A stretch of 5,421 nucleotides of DNA from positions 1 to 5,421 of the forward strand of contig WFZY01000119.1 in assembly GCA_015489265.1 (NCBI GenBank), read 5' to 3'. The notes beneath the pieces are model-generated. The model saw only the letters and a list, made by a program, of their open reading frames with translations. It was not told the origin of the DNA and did no database searches. The translations under genes and the position numbers were made by a program. The stretch is from Flavobacteriaceae bacterium. Lineage in GTDB: Bacteria; Bacteroidota; Bacteroidia; Flavobacteriales; Flavobacteriaceae. How positions within the stretch are numbered: the first letter of the stretch is position 1; every line of letters begins with the position of its first letter. Below are positions 1-5,421 of this stretch, piece after piece.

Positions 1-117
1 AATAAAATAGCATTAAATCTATTGAAAAATGAGAAAACAGCCAAGTTAGGTGTCAAAGGAAAAAGGCTTAAAGCAGGTTGGGATAATCAATATTTGCTTA
101 AAGTGTTAAATTTATGA
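1..117 (+). CDS. ISAs1-family transposase, C-terminal fragment
   Basis: Frame 1 is open from the window edge to TGA at 115-117 and gives 38 residues containing IALNLLKNEKTAK, KGKRLKAGWD and a final YLLKVLNL. This matches the conserved C-terminal tail of ISAs1-family (H-repeat-like) DDE transposases, which usually read IALNLL..D/EK....G.K.KR.KAGWD..YLLKVL. The catalytic DDE residues lie upstream, outside the window. Transposases of this family catalyse cut-and-paste movement of their own element. The call rests on recognising the tail motif and on the inverted repeat directly after the stop. Nothing in this fragment suggests a frameshift, but whether the full gene is intact cannot be told here. 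Confidence 0.8.
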   Translation, partial: NKIALNLLKNEKTAKLGVKGKRLKAGWDNQYLLKVLNL

Positions 118-130
118 TGCGTTTGCCCTG
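117..130 (+). repeat. Terminal inverted repeat (right) of the ISAs1-family element
   Basis: ATGCGTTTGCCCTG starts at the last base of the transposase stop codon and ends at the inferred element boundary. The outermost bases CCCTG (CAGGG when read inward) resemble the tips I recall for ISAs1-family elements. The matching left repeat is outside the window, so this rests on position and motif only. Confidence 0.65.
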
Positions 131-253
131 TTTGGTATTTCATGGAAAGTGAAATGTTTTAAATCAAATCCTTTAAAAACTGTAATATTGTTACATCATA
201 TCAAATGAATTACGCATTTTAATAAATGAAACAGTCGTTTTAAGCAATCTTTA

Positions 254-284
254 TTGTTTTGATTTGACTTCCCCTGTAGTTTTG
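254..284 (+). promoter_or_regulatory. Bacteroidota-type promoter for the secreted repeat protein gene
   Basis: A perfect -7 element TAGTTTTG (277-284, consensus TAnnTTTG) lies 20 bp downstream of a TTG (254-256) that fits the -33 element. Transcription would start near 290-292, giving a 5' leader of about 20 nt before the ATG at 313. The leader is A/T-rich with no Shine-Dalgarno sequence, which is normal for this phylum. The rest of the 131-253 gap shows no gene or clear structure. Confidence 0.65.
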
Positions 285-312
285 TGAGCATAATAATTCA
301 AAACTATATATT

Positions 313-1839
313 ATGAAAACAAAACTATTTTTTGCTTTAAGTTTCATCTTTTGGTATGGACAGATTTTCTCACAATCTTATCCGATTGTTGATAGAATTG
401 TTCATTTTGACCAATTTGTCAAGTATTTACAAAACAGACAACCCAATACAGCTACTATCCGGTTAGATAGTATCAGAAGTAATAATTATGATGCGGTTAA
501 TAGTGTCTTTACTTTAAATTCATTACAATTATTTGCATTTGATAGCAATAATATGAATACGGAAGATTCCTATAATTCATGGGATGCGAGTAATAGTGTC
601 CTTATGCAACAAGGGAAGACGGAATATACGTATACCGGTACGGGGGCGATTGCCGAAATGACCTATTATTATTTCGATTTTAACCAGAATGCGCTTGTGC
701 CAAGTCAAAAAACAACATACACTTATAATACTTCCGGACAACTCATTGCAATGGTCATGCAACAATACGACATACCGAGTTCTCAATTTGTAAACCAACA
801 AAAGGAAGTTTATACTTATGCACAAACTACCGATGCCAAACCAAATTTCGTTCAGATTTATCAGTGGGATACCGTTAATACTTCATGGGGGGATTATCAA
901 CGGGCTAATATTACCTATAATAGCAATTTTCAATTTACCGACATAGTAATGGAAACCAAAGATAATTTGAACAATACTTGGGTCAATAGTCAACATTTTA
1001 CCAGAAGTTATGATGCAAATTTTCGTTTGATAGAATACATTATTCAACAATGGCAAGGTAATGCTTGGATTAATTACAGTAAAAAAGCAGTTTCATATAC
1101 ACCTATGGGCAGTTATGATGAAATTATTGTTGAAAATTTTTCTTGGGATACCCCAAACAGTTCTTGGTCAATCAATGGCAAACAAGTAAAACAGGTTGAT
1201 ACGAATGGTAATATGATGCAAGCCGAATATTTTTATTGGGATAGTGCCAGCAGCCAATTGGTTGGCTCAACAAAAATAGTATATACTTATAATGCCAACG
1301 ATATTGAAGCGACATTCTTTTCTTGGGATAGTCAAACACAAGATTGGAAAACGGATAATTTGCAAAAAGATTTATATACTTACGACATGTCTATAACGAA
1401 AAACGATTTGATTTTACCTTATACTTATAGTGGAAATACTTCATTATCAAATAGTTTGTTTGCTTCCGGCATCCCCGGTTTTGATAATTTAAACCATAAA
1501 TTACTAACCAAAGAATCATTTTACAGAGCAACGGTTTCAGACCCTTGGGTACCGACCTTTAAACAAACCTATTTGTATACCGATACAGCAGCCGGTATAG
1601 ATGACAACCGTCAAATTACAGCTAAAGTATTTCCCAATCCGTTTAGTGATAACATTCGATTTGAAGTAGCTTCAGATACATATTCTATAAATGTTTATGA
1701 TTTAAATGGCAGACTTCTTTATGCAGCTGAACTAAATAGTCATGCATCGGTAAACTTGTCTTTCTTAAATAAAGGTGTATATATCTACAAAATCCAAACC
1801 GGTAAAGGTGTCGCATCTGGACAAATTGTTAAGAAATAA
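313..1839 (+). CDS. Secreted protein with ~31-aa Trp/Tyr repeats and a T9SS type A sorting domain
   Basis: Function is not recognised, but the architecture is clear. Residues 1-21 form a Sec signal peptide (MKTK, a hydrophobic stretch, probable cleavage near FSQ/S). Residues 22-88 are unique. Residues 89 to about 368 hold nine tandem units of 29-33 residues with rough consensus xWDxxxxxWxxxxKxxYTYNxxG followed by eight or so beta-prone residues. Unit starts are near 89, 120, 151, 184, 215, 246, 277, 308 and 337. Residues 369-434 form a linker. Residues 437-508 are a type A C-terminal sorting domain: VFPNPF, then VYDLNGRLLY, then LNKGVYIYKIQT, ending in GQIVKK. Such a domain directs export across the outer membrane by the T9SS and is normally cleaved when the protein is attached to the surface or released. 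The YTYN segments recall the beta-strand repeats of many Bacteroidota surface proteins, so an extended beta structure and a binding or adhesive role are plausible but inferred. No catalytic motif is visible. The gene has its own promoter and terminator and appears monocistronic. The start is supported by the signal peptide and the promoter spacing. Confidence 0.9.
   Translation: MKTKLFFALSFIFWYGQIFSQSYPIVDRIVHFDQFVKYLQNRQPNTATIRLDSIRSNNYDAVNSVFTLNSLQLFAFDSNNMNTEDSYNSWDASNSVLMQQGKTEYTYTGTGAIAEMTYYYFDFNQNALVPSQKTTYTYNTSGQLIAMVMQQYDIPSSQFVNQQKEVYTYAQTTDAKPNFVQIYQWDTVNTSWGDYQRANITYNSNFQFTDIVMETKDNLNNTWVNSQHFTRSYDANFRLIEYIIQQWQGNAWINYSKKAVSYTPMGSYDEIIVENFSWDTPNSSWSINGKQVKQVDTNGNMMQAEYFYWDSASSQLVGSTKIVYTYNANDIEATFFSWDSQTQDWKTDNLQKDLYTYDMSITKNDLILPYTYSGNTSLSNSLFASGIPGFDNLNHKLLTKESFYRATVSDPWVPTFKQTYLYTDTAAGIDDNRQITAKVFPNPFSDNIRFEVASDTYSINVYDLNGRLLYAAELNSHASVNLSFLNKGVYIYKIQTGKGVASGQIVKK
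577..1416 (+). repeat. Coding tandem repeats, nine degenerate ~93-bp units
   Basis: The translated product shows a period of about 31 residues anchored by an aromatic-Trp/Tyr-Asp start (SWD, YFD, QYD, QWD, SWD, YWD, SWD) and a YTY-type core about 15 residues later. Units 5 (TKDN) and 6 (QWQG) are the most divergent at the start. At the nucleotide level the units are strongly diverged, so this is an old protein repeat and not a recent DNA duplication. Confidence 0.75.
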
Positions 1840-1894
1840 ATTTTTTGTTTGTGTTGTATTTAAGTTTATGCTTTTGTTTTAATTAGCGTTGCTA

Positions 1895-1931
1895 AAAAAC
1901 CGGATTTTAATTGTGTTAAAATCCGGTTTTT
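1895..1931 (+). terminator. Rho-independent terminator after the secreted protein gene
   Basis: A perfect 16-bp stem, AAAAACCGGATTTTAA (1895-1910) paired with TTAAAATCCGGTTTTT (1916-1931), encloses the 5-nt loop TTGTG. The right arm ends in a T run, giving an intrinsic terminator 55 nt after the stop at 1839. The left arm starts in an A run, so it could also terminate minus-strand transcripts. Confidence 0.88.
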
Positions 1932-1948
1932 CATTTTAAGTAGTAAGA

Positions 1949-1964
1949 TATTTTTGTAAATTTG
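1949..1964 (+). promoter_or_regulatory. Two adjacent -7 elements upstream of the hydrolase gene
   Basis: TATTTTTG (1949-1956) and TAAATTTG (1957-1964) both match TAnnTTTG perfectly and abut each other. Neither has a clear TTG at -33, since that position falls in the T-rich tail of the preceding terminator. The downstream box would place the transcript start near 1970, about 20 nt before the ATG at 1990. The second box is preferred only because of that spacing. AT-rich DNA produces such matches by chance fairly often. Confidence 0.4.
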
Positions 1965-1989
1965 ATACGCATTCCAAAAAGAATTAATA

Positions 1990-2781
1990 ATGAAATATAA
2001 TTATAAAAAGACCGATATATCTTACCGCGAGCGTGGCGAAGGTCCGGTCGTGATTTTAGTACACGGATTTTTAGAAAATCAAAAAATGTGGAACGATGTG
2101 GTCGATGTATTGAAAGACACTCATCAAGTTTATACGCTGGATTTATTGGGTCATGGTGACAGTGACGGTTTATGTGACATTCACACTATGGAACAACAAG
2201 CCATGCTTATCAATGATTTGATGCAGCGGCAAAAAATCATAAAAGCCACACTTATCGGGCATAGTATGGGGGGATATGTAAGTTTGGCATTTGCCGAAAT
2301 GTTTCCCGAAAAATTAACCGGTTTGGGTTTGCTAAATTCGCATCCGTTTGCTGATAATATTGAAAAACAAGAAGCGCGTGAACGGGCTATCAAAACCGTA
2401 AAGCGGCATTATGAAGCTTATGTCAAAGCGGCAATCCCCAGTTTTTTTGCACCCGATAATCGTGAAAAATATCGTAGTGAAATTGCTAAACTGGTACAAG
2501 AAGCATTGAAAATGACCCCTGAAAACATTATAGCGGCACTAAAAGGCATGAAACTGCGTAAAGACCGTTCCGATTTGTTTTGCAAACGGCAACGTTTCCC
2601 AAAATTATGGATAACCGGCAAAAAAGATCCGTTAATCGATTTGGAAAGAATTAGAGATTTGGCAGCACATTGTAAAGGAACCGATTATATTGAATTAGGT
2701 GAAGGGCATATGTCATACGTGGAAAATAAAACCGAAATGCCGGCAGTCATTAAAAGATTCTTGCAACGCAATGATTTATAA
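1990..2781 (+). CDS. Alpha/beta-fold hydrolase
   Basis: This is a 263-aa single-domain alpha/beta hydrolase of normal family length. Visible elements in order are VVILVHGF at 20-27 (strand 3 and the HG oxyanion motif), DLLGHGDSDG at 51-60, the nucleophile elbow GHSMGG at 90-95 with Ser92, the predicted acid Asp213 in TGKKDPLID, and the catalytic His240 in GEGHMSYVE. The region 120-200 is helical and rich in Lys/Arg/Glu, and would form the cap over the active site. The Ser-His-Asp triad is complete, so it should hydrolyse an ester, thioester or similar bond. The substrate cannot be read from the sequence, and although it has a MenH-like elbow I see nothing that justifies that name. It has no signal peptide, so it is probably cytoplasmic. 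It sits alone between a terminator and a convergent gap, so gene context gives no clue to its pathway. The start is supported by the in-frame ATG just before the first strand and by the -7 boxes upstream. Confidence 0.92.
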   Translation: MKYNYKKTDISYRERGEGPVVILVHGFLENQKMWNDVVDVLKDTHQVYTLDLLGHGDSDGLCDIHTMEQQAMLINDLMQRQKIIKATLIGHSMGGYVSLAFAEMFPEKLTGLGLLNSHPFADNIEKQEARERAIKTVKRHYEAYVKAAIPSFFAPDNREKYRSEIAKLVQEALKMTPENIIAALKGMKLRKDRSDLFCKRQRFPKLWITGKKDPLIDLERIRDLAAHCKGTDYIELGEGHMSYVENKTEMPAVIKRFLQRNDL

Positions 2782-2840
2782 TGGGGATTATTGACAGCTC
2801 GATATCGATTTAAGTTGGTAGCACATATTATATCTTAAAC

Positions 2841-3012
2841 AATAATGTCATTCCGAAATCAGTCGGGATTTAAAGGTTCTATTCCTATATCGTTGTATTA
2901 TAATAATGTCAGCCCTTCAGGCTTATTTAATAAAGAACCCCGTGGGGGTGACATATTTATAGTAAATTAATGATGTCGAAAACATAAACCCCGTAGGGGT
3001 GAAATTATTATA
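2841..3012. repeat. Cluster of four small palindromic units (REP-like), two per orientation
   Basis: Four related units lie in the gap between two convergent genes. Unit 1 (about 2841-2875) and unit 2 (2899-2924) begin with the identical 10-mer AATAATGTCA, followed by a short hairpin (ATTCC...GGGAT and AGCC-CTTCA-GGCT). Unit 3 (2936-2961) and unit 4 (2987-3012) are in the opposite orientation, start AACCCCGT and contain ACCCC-GTG-GGGGT and ACCCC-GTA-GGGGT hairpins; they agree at 22 of 26 positions. The reverse complement of unit 4 agrees with unit 2 at 21 of 26 positions, and that of unit 3 with unit 2 at 19 of 26. Units 2 and 3 together make a larger imperfect palindrome bounded by ATGTCA and TGACAT. 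The location between convergent 3' ends and the short GC-rich hairpins in AT-rich DNA resemble REP-type dispersed repeats. Copy number elsewhere in the genome cannot be seen. The hairpins may also help end or protect transcripts from both flanking genes. The rest of 2782-3072 holds no gene. Confidence 0.65.
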
Positions 3013-3072
3013 AAAAAATACCACTAAGTTTGAATAAATTATCCATACAAAACATTATAGAACTTATTTACT

Positions 3073-4644
3073 TCAAGATTCTCTGATTTTTTTCAAAACC
3101 TGAATGCGGTTTTTGACATCTAATTTCAAATAAATATTTTTGATATGACTTTTGACCGTATTTTTGGAAATGAACATCTTTTCAGCGATTTGCTCGTTGG
3201 TATATCCTTCAGCAATCAGTTTTAAAACGTCAATTTCACGTTTGGTTAAGTCCATTTCTCTGAGTTTGGCATCAAGGTCAATTTCTGCATGTCCATTGTG
3301 TTGCATCTGCTGTTCTAAATCTTTGATTTTCAATACATAATTTTGAATTTCCGAATTTTTTTGTTCTAATTCCAAGTCTTTGTTTTTACGCCGTAAACTA
3401 AAGAACAGATAAAGAAAAGTCAGCATAACCAGACTAAAAATTGCAATACCGATCATCAACCAAAAATTTCGGATTGATGCTTTTTTTTCTTGTGCTTTTT
3501 CATAAGCCAGTTGTTTTATTTTTTCGTCTTTTTCTTTGGTTTCATACAAAATCTGGTTACTGATAATACTGTTTTTGGCACTAACATTAACAATACTGTC
3601 GTGAAATTTTTTGGCTAAAATATGAGCAGATAAAGCACGTTTATAGTCTTTAAGTGATGAAAAATATTGCACCAAAGCATCGTAACCCAGCGAGATATTT
3701 TCTTTGGATTTAATAGATTTGGCAATCTGTAATCCTTTATCAATATCTTGTTTTGCCGGTATGTATTTTTTAAAAGCCAATTTGGATAAGCCGCGGTTGA
3801 TATAAGAATTGGCAACATAACGTTTGATATTTTGTTTTTCAAGTACCGGAATGGCCAAATCATAATAGTAAATAGCTTTGACCAAATCGCCGTTGTTTTT
3901 ATACAAGTAGCCCAATAGGTTGTATTCAATGCCGGGTTCTCTGCGACGATAGATGGTTTTGGCAATAGCCAAAGACTTTTTTAAATAATATTCGGCACTA
4001 TCATATTGCTTGGTATAAATATATGCTTCGCCAATATTTGCAAAATTGTATTCTTGCCCTTTCAGATTCTTATTTTTGAGTTCAATAGCCAATGATTTTT
4101 TAAAATAGTAGAGTGCTTTTTTATATGCTTCGGTATTGACAAACACATTCCCAATACCATTAAAGATACGAGCCATTTGCGGTTCATTGTGACTTTTTTT
4201 AGCCAAATCAAGCCCTTGCAAATAATATTTGTAGGCGGTTTTGTCATCATTGAGTTTTCTTAAAGAAGCCCCCAGATTGTTTAATACAATCATTTTCAAC
4301 ATAGTATCTTTGCTATTTTCTAAAAATCCCAAAGCCCGCTTGTAATATTCCACCGATTTCAAAAAACGATTGTTTCGCCTGGACATATATCCTTTGGCGT
4401 TATATGCTTTGGCAATACCATTGATATCATAAATTTTTTCAGCGGTTTCAAGCGCTTTTTCAACAAAATCAGGACGGGTATATTTTGATAATTTATTCAG
4501 CTGAATCAGAGTATCTACTTTTTGCGACGTATCAGACATGGTCAGTATGTCAGCATAAATACTATCTAAATCTTTAGATTGGCTATTTGCTAAATAAAAA
4601 ATCCAAAAGAAGTATATAAAAAAAATCTTTTTTTGCCGAATCAT
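3073..4644 (-). CDS. Membrane-anchored TPR regulator with a C-terminal LuxR-type HTH
   Basis: The 523-aa product is a probable one-component transmembrane transcription regulator. Residues 1-22 look like a signal peptide (MIRQKK, aromatic hydrophobic stretch, LANSQ). Residues 77-350 contain about seven TPR-like repeats with a 40-residue period, marked by the recurring small-residue turns at NAKGYM (82), NNLGAS (122), NGIGNV (162), ANIGEA (202), NLLGYL (242) and NRGLSK (283). Residues 365-390 are charged and helical. A single transmembrane helix spans about 394-417 and is followed by RRK and a coiled coil (about 420-448). A GerE/LuxR-type HTH occupies 466-517 (LTKREIDVLKLIAEGYTNEQIA, then ISKNTVKSHIKNIY), with the conserved Glu, Gly, Thr-Val-Lys and Lys-Leu positions present. 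There is no receiver or kinase domain. The topology implied is TPR sensor in the periplasm and DNA-binding domain in the cytoplasm; ligand and target genes are unknown. This layout is common in Bacteroidota. It has its own promoter and is divergent from arfB. The ATG at 4644 is supported by the signal peptide and the promoter spacing. Confidence 0.9.
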   Translation of the reverse strand: MIRQKKIFFIYFFWIFYLANSQSKDLDSIYADILTMSDTSQKVDTLIQLNKLSKYTRPDFVEKALETAEKIYDINGIAKAYNAKGYMSRRNNRFLKSVEYYKRALGFLENSKDTMLKMIVLNNLGASLRKLNDDKTAYKYYLQGLDLAKKSHNEPQMARIFNGIGNVFVNTEAYKKALYYFKKSLAIELKNKNLKGQEYNFANIGEAYIYTKQYDSAEYYLKKSLAIAKTIYRRREPGIEYNLLGYLYKNNGDLVKAIYYYDLAIPVLEKQNIKRYVANSYINRGLSKLAFKKYIPAKQDIDKGLQIAKSIKSKENISLGYDALVQYFSSLKDYKRALSAHILAKKFHDSIVNVSAKNSIISNQILYETKEKDEKIKQLAYEKAQEKKASIRNFWLMIGIAIFSLVMLTFLYLFFSLRRKNKDLELEQKNSEIQNYVLKIKDLEQQMQHNGHAEIDLDAKLREMDLTKREIDVLKLIAEGYTNEQIAEKMFISKNTVKSHIKNIYLKLDVKNRIQVLKKIRES

Positions 4645-4663
4645 TATAAATGTGTTGCTCGTT

Positions 4664-4693
4664 CAAAGTTAAAAAAAAATATCAATCACACAA
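4664..4693 (-). promoter_or_regulatory. Bacteroidota-type promoter for the TPR/LuxR regulator gene
   Basis: Read on the minus strand, TTG (4693-4691) is followed after exactly 19 bp by TAACTTTG (4671-4664), a full match to the TTG-N19-TAnnTTTG promoter of Bacteroidota. The spacer contains a run of nine T residues. The transcript would start near 4657, about 13 nt before the ATG at 4644, so the leader is very short and has no Shine-Dalgarno sequence. Confidence 0.7.
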
Positions 4694-4732
4694 TTTTTTA
4701 TGCTATCTTTATAAAACTTTTGTGATGTCAAG

Positions 4733-5134
4733 ATGAATACCGATTTATTAAAAAAAGAAGTTTATTACAAAGCCGTCCGGTCAAGCAAACCCGGCGGACA
4801 ACATGTCAATAAAGTATCGAGCAGTGTGCGACTGTTCTTTGATTTGTCGCAGTCTAAAGCTCTAAATCCTTACGAAAAAGAATTGTTGCTACGCAAATTG
4901 CAACATAGATTGACCAAAGACGGTATTCTGACGCTTAGGGTTGAAACGTCTCGCAGTCAGCATTTTAATAAAAAATCGGCTTGGCAACAATTGATATTAT
5001 TGCTTGAAAAATCTTTAAAACAACCCAAAAAACGCCTTAAAACCAAACCCAAAAAATCTGCAGTTTTAAAACGCTTACAAAGCAAAAAACAGCACAGCAT
5101 CAAAAAACAAAACCGGCGTAAAGATTTTTTGTAA
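4733..5134 (+). CDS. arfB: Alternative ribosome-rescue factor ArfB (GGQ peptidyl-tRNA hydrolase)
   Basis: This 133-aa protein matches ArfB (YaeJ/ICT1 type). An N-terminal release-factor-like catalytic domain (about 1-95) carries the GGQ motif at residues 21-23 within KPGGQHVNKVSS, and the family signature SRSQHFNKKSA follows near 73-83. The last 40 residues form a very basic, Lys/Arg-rich tail (KPKKRLKTKPKKSA to the end). In characterised ArfB the tail enters the empty mRNA channel of a ribosome stalled on a truncated message, and the GGQ loop then hydrolyses the peptidyl-tRNA. E. coli ArfB has 140 residues, so the length is normal. It is too short for a canonical release factor and lacks codon-recognition domains. 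The start at 4733 gives the expected short segment before the GGQ motif. The gene is divergent from the TPR/LuxR regulator across 88 bp and convergent with the partial gene at the right edge. A near-match -7 box (TATCTTTA, 4704-4711) lies upstream, but I do not call it a promoter. No hairpin terminator is seen, only a T-rich tract after the stop. Confidence 0.94.
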   Translation: MNTDLLKKEVYYKAVRSSKPGGQHVNKVSSSVRLFFDLSQSKALNPYEKELLLRKLQHRLTKDGILTLRVETSRSQHFNKKSAWQQLILLLEKSLKQPKKRLKTKPKKSAVLKRLQSKKQHSIKKQNRRKDFL

Positions 5135-5177
5135 TGATTTTATTTTTTTGGCGATTTTGAATTGGTATTGTATGAAC

Positions 5178-5195
5178 TTATATGATTTATATGAT
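5178..5195. repeat. Two perfect 9-bp tandem copies, TTATATGAT
   Basis: TTATATGAT occurs at 5178-5186 and again at 5187-5195, in the 81-bp gap between two convergent genes. It is probably a simple slippage duplication in AT-rich DNA. An A run just after it (5198-5206) is a T tract on the minus strand and may contribute to ending the leftward transcript, though no stem-loop accompanies it. Confidence 0.5.
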
Positions 5196-5215
5196 TCAAA
5201 AAAAAACTCATTTCC

Positions 5216-5421
5216 TCAAAACTTATAAACAATCAGGTTATGCGCACTGTCATAAACCAATAAGTAACGTCCTTGTTTACCGGACTTAAAATCCAAAATT
5301 TGTTGTCCGATAATCGGGAAATTTTGCAGGGGCTTGCCGGTTTTGTCAAAAGCATAGATTTTATTGTTATCGGTGTTGGCAATAAAGATAATAATTTGTT
5401 TGCCGGATTTATAAATATGCG
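5216..5421 (-). CDS. C-terminal part of a probable beta-propeller-like protein (partial, runs off the window)
   Basis: On the minus strand one frame is open from the window edge to a TGA at 5218-5216, giving 67 residues. The residues read like the last blades of a beta-propeller or related beta-repeat protein: IIIFIANTDNKIYAFDKTGKP, then LQNFPIIGQQILDF, then GRYLLVYDSAHNLIVYKF at the end. The two similar strands-and-turn patterns, NTDNKIYAFDKTGK and YDSAHNLIVYKF, resemble PQQ/WD40-type blade ends in which a hydrophobic strand is followed by an Asp/Asn-rich turn. The family cannot be fixed from this short piece, and no catalytic residue or localisation signal is visible. The gene is convergent with arfB, with no sign of a shared function. 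Amino-acid composition and codon use look like genuine coding sequence of the same genome. Confidence 0.75.
   Translation of the reverse strand, partial: HIYKSGKQIIIFIANTDNNKIYAFDKTGKPLQNFPIIGQQILDFKSGKQGRYLLVYDSAHNLIVYKF

Larger units (their letters stand above)
1..130 (+). mobile_element. Right end of an ISAs1-family insertion sequence (partial)
   Basis: The segment holds the last codons of a DDE transposase followed immediately by a terminal inverted repeat. The transposase stop codon (115-117) nearly touches the repeat ATGCGTTTGCCCTG (117-130), a compact arrangement typical of insertion sequences. Read inward on the other strand the end begins CAGGGCAAACGCAT, and a CAGGG-type tip is what I recall for ISAs1-family ends. 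The left end lies outside the window, so whether the element is complete, its length and its target duplication cannot be judged. If it is intact, the target duplication would start at 131 (family usual 8-10 bp; the candidate is TTTGGTATTT). Confidence 0.75.

Noticed and set aside
577..825. Antisense open frame of 82 codons inside the secreted protein gene
   Set aside because: It is opposite the Trp/Tyr repeat coding region, has a Cys/His/Ile-rich shadow composition and no domain.
577..1416. RHS/YD-repeat toxin
   Set aside because: YTYN segments recall YD repeats, but the unit is about 31 residues with a WD start, the protein is only 508 aa, and it ends in a T9SS sorting domain rather than a DPxG-type core and a variable toxin tip.
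2181..2621. Antisense open frames of 70 and 67 codons inside the hydrolase gene
   Set aside because: The plus-strand frame has a full catalytic triad and family motifs; the antisense frames are Ser/Cys-rich with no motif and no promoter.
2799..2808. Perfect 10-bp palindrome TCGATATCGA as an operator
   Set aside because: It is a single short palindrome downstream of the hydrolase stop codon and not near any promoter, so it is probably chance.
2841..3012. CRISPR array
   Set aside because: The units are in both orientations, diverge from each other and have irregular spacing from 11 to 25 bp; there is no run of identical direct repeats with uniform spacers and no cas gene in the window.
3615..4250. 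Minus-strand open frames of 116 and 62 codons overlapping the TPR/LuxR gene
   Set aside because: They lie in another frame of the same strand inside a well-supported protein, have no recognisable domain, and have composition expected of out-of-frame translation.
4733..5134. Canonical peptide-chain release factor (prfA/prfB) fragment
   Set aside because: The protein is complete at 133 aa, with the GGQ motif near the N-terminus and a basic C-terminal tail, which is ArfB architecture; there are no codon-recognition domains and no frameshift site.

Overview
The window is AT-rich chromosomal DNA that almost certainly comes from a member of the Bacteroidota, most likely a flavobacterium-like lineage. 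Three things support this. One protein ends in a type IX secretion system (T9SS) type A sorting domain, a system confined to this phylum. Three genes are preceded by the phylum's promoter signature (TAnnTTTG at -7, in two cases with TTG about 20 bp upstream), and none has a convincing Shine-Dalgarno sequence. One regulator has the TPR / transmembrane helix / LuxR-type HTH layout that is common in Bacteroidota.

Layout from left to right. Positions 1-130 are the right end of an ISAs1-family insertion sequence: the last 38 codons of its transposase followed directly by the terminal inverted repeat. Positions 131-312 are non-coding and hold the promoter of the next gene. Positions 313-1839 (+) encode a secreted 508-aa protein with a signal peptide, about nine copies of a 31-residue Trp/Tyr-rich repeat and a T9SS sorting domain. 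A strong stem-loop terminator (1895-1931) separates it from an alpha/beta-fold hydrolase (1990-2781, +). The convergent gap 2782-3072 carries four related small palindromic units, two in each orientation, resembling a REP-like cluster. On the minus strand, 3073-4644 encodes a TPR/LuxR membrane regulator. An 88-bp divergent spacer separates it from arfB (4733-5134, +), a stalled-ribosome rescue factor. The right edge (5216-5421, -) holds the C-terminal end of a probable beta-propeller-like protein that continues outside the window.

The genes do not form an obvious pathway or operon. They look like independent transcription units: each complete gene has its own upstream spacer, and the terminator and convergent junctions separate them. 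No known defence, toxin-antitoxin, CRISPR or biosynthetic system is visible. The parts most worth following up are the palindromic repeat cluster, the repeat architecture of the secreted protein, and the membrane-tethered LuxR regulator, whose target is unknown.
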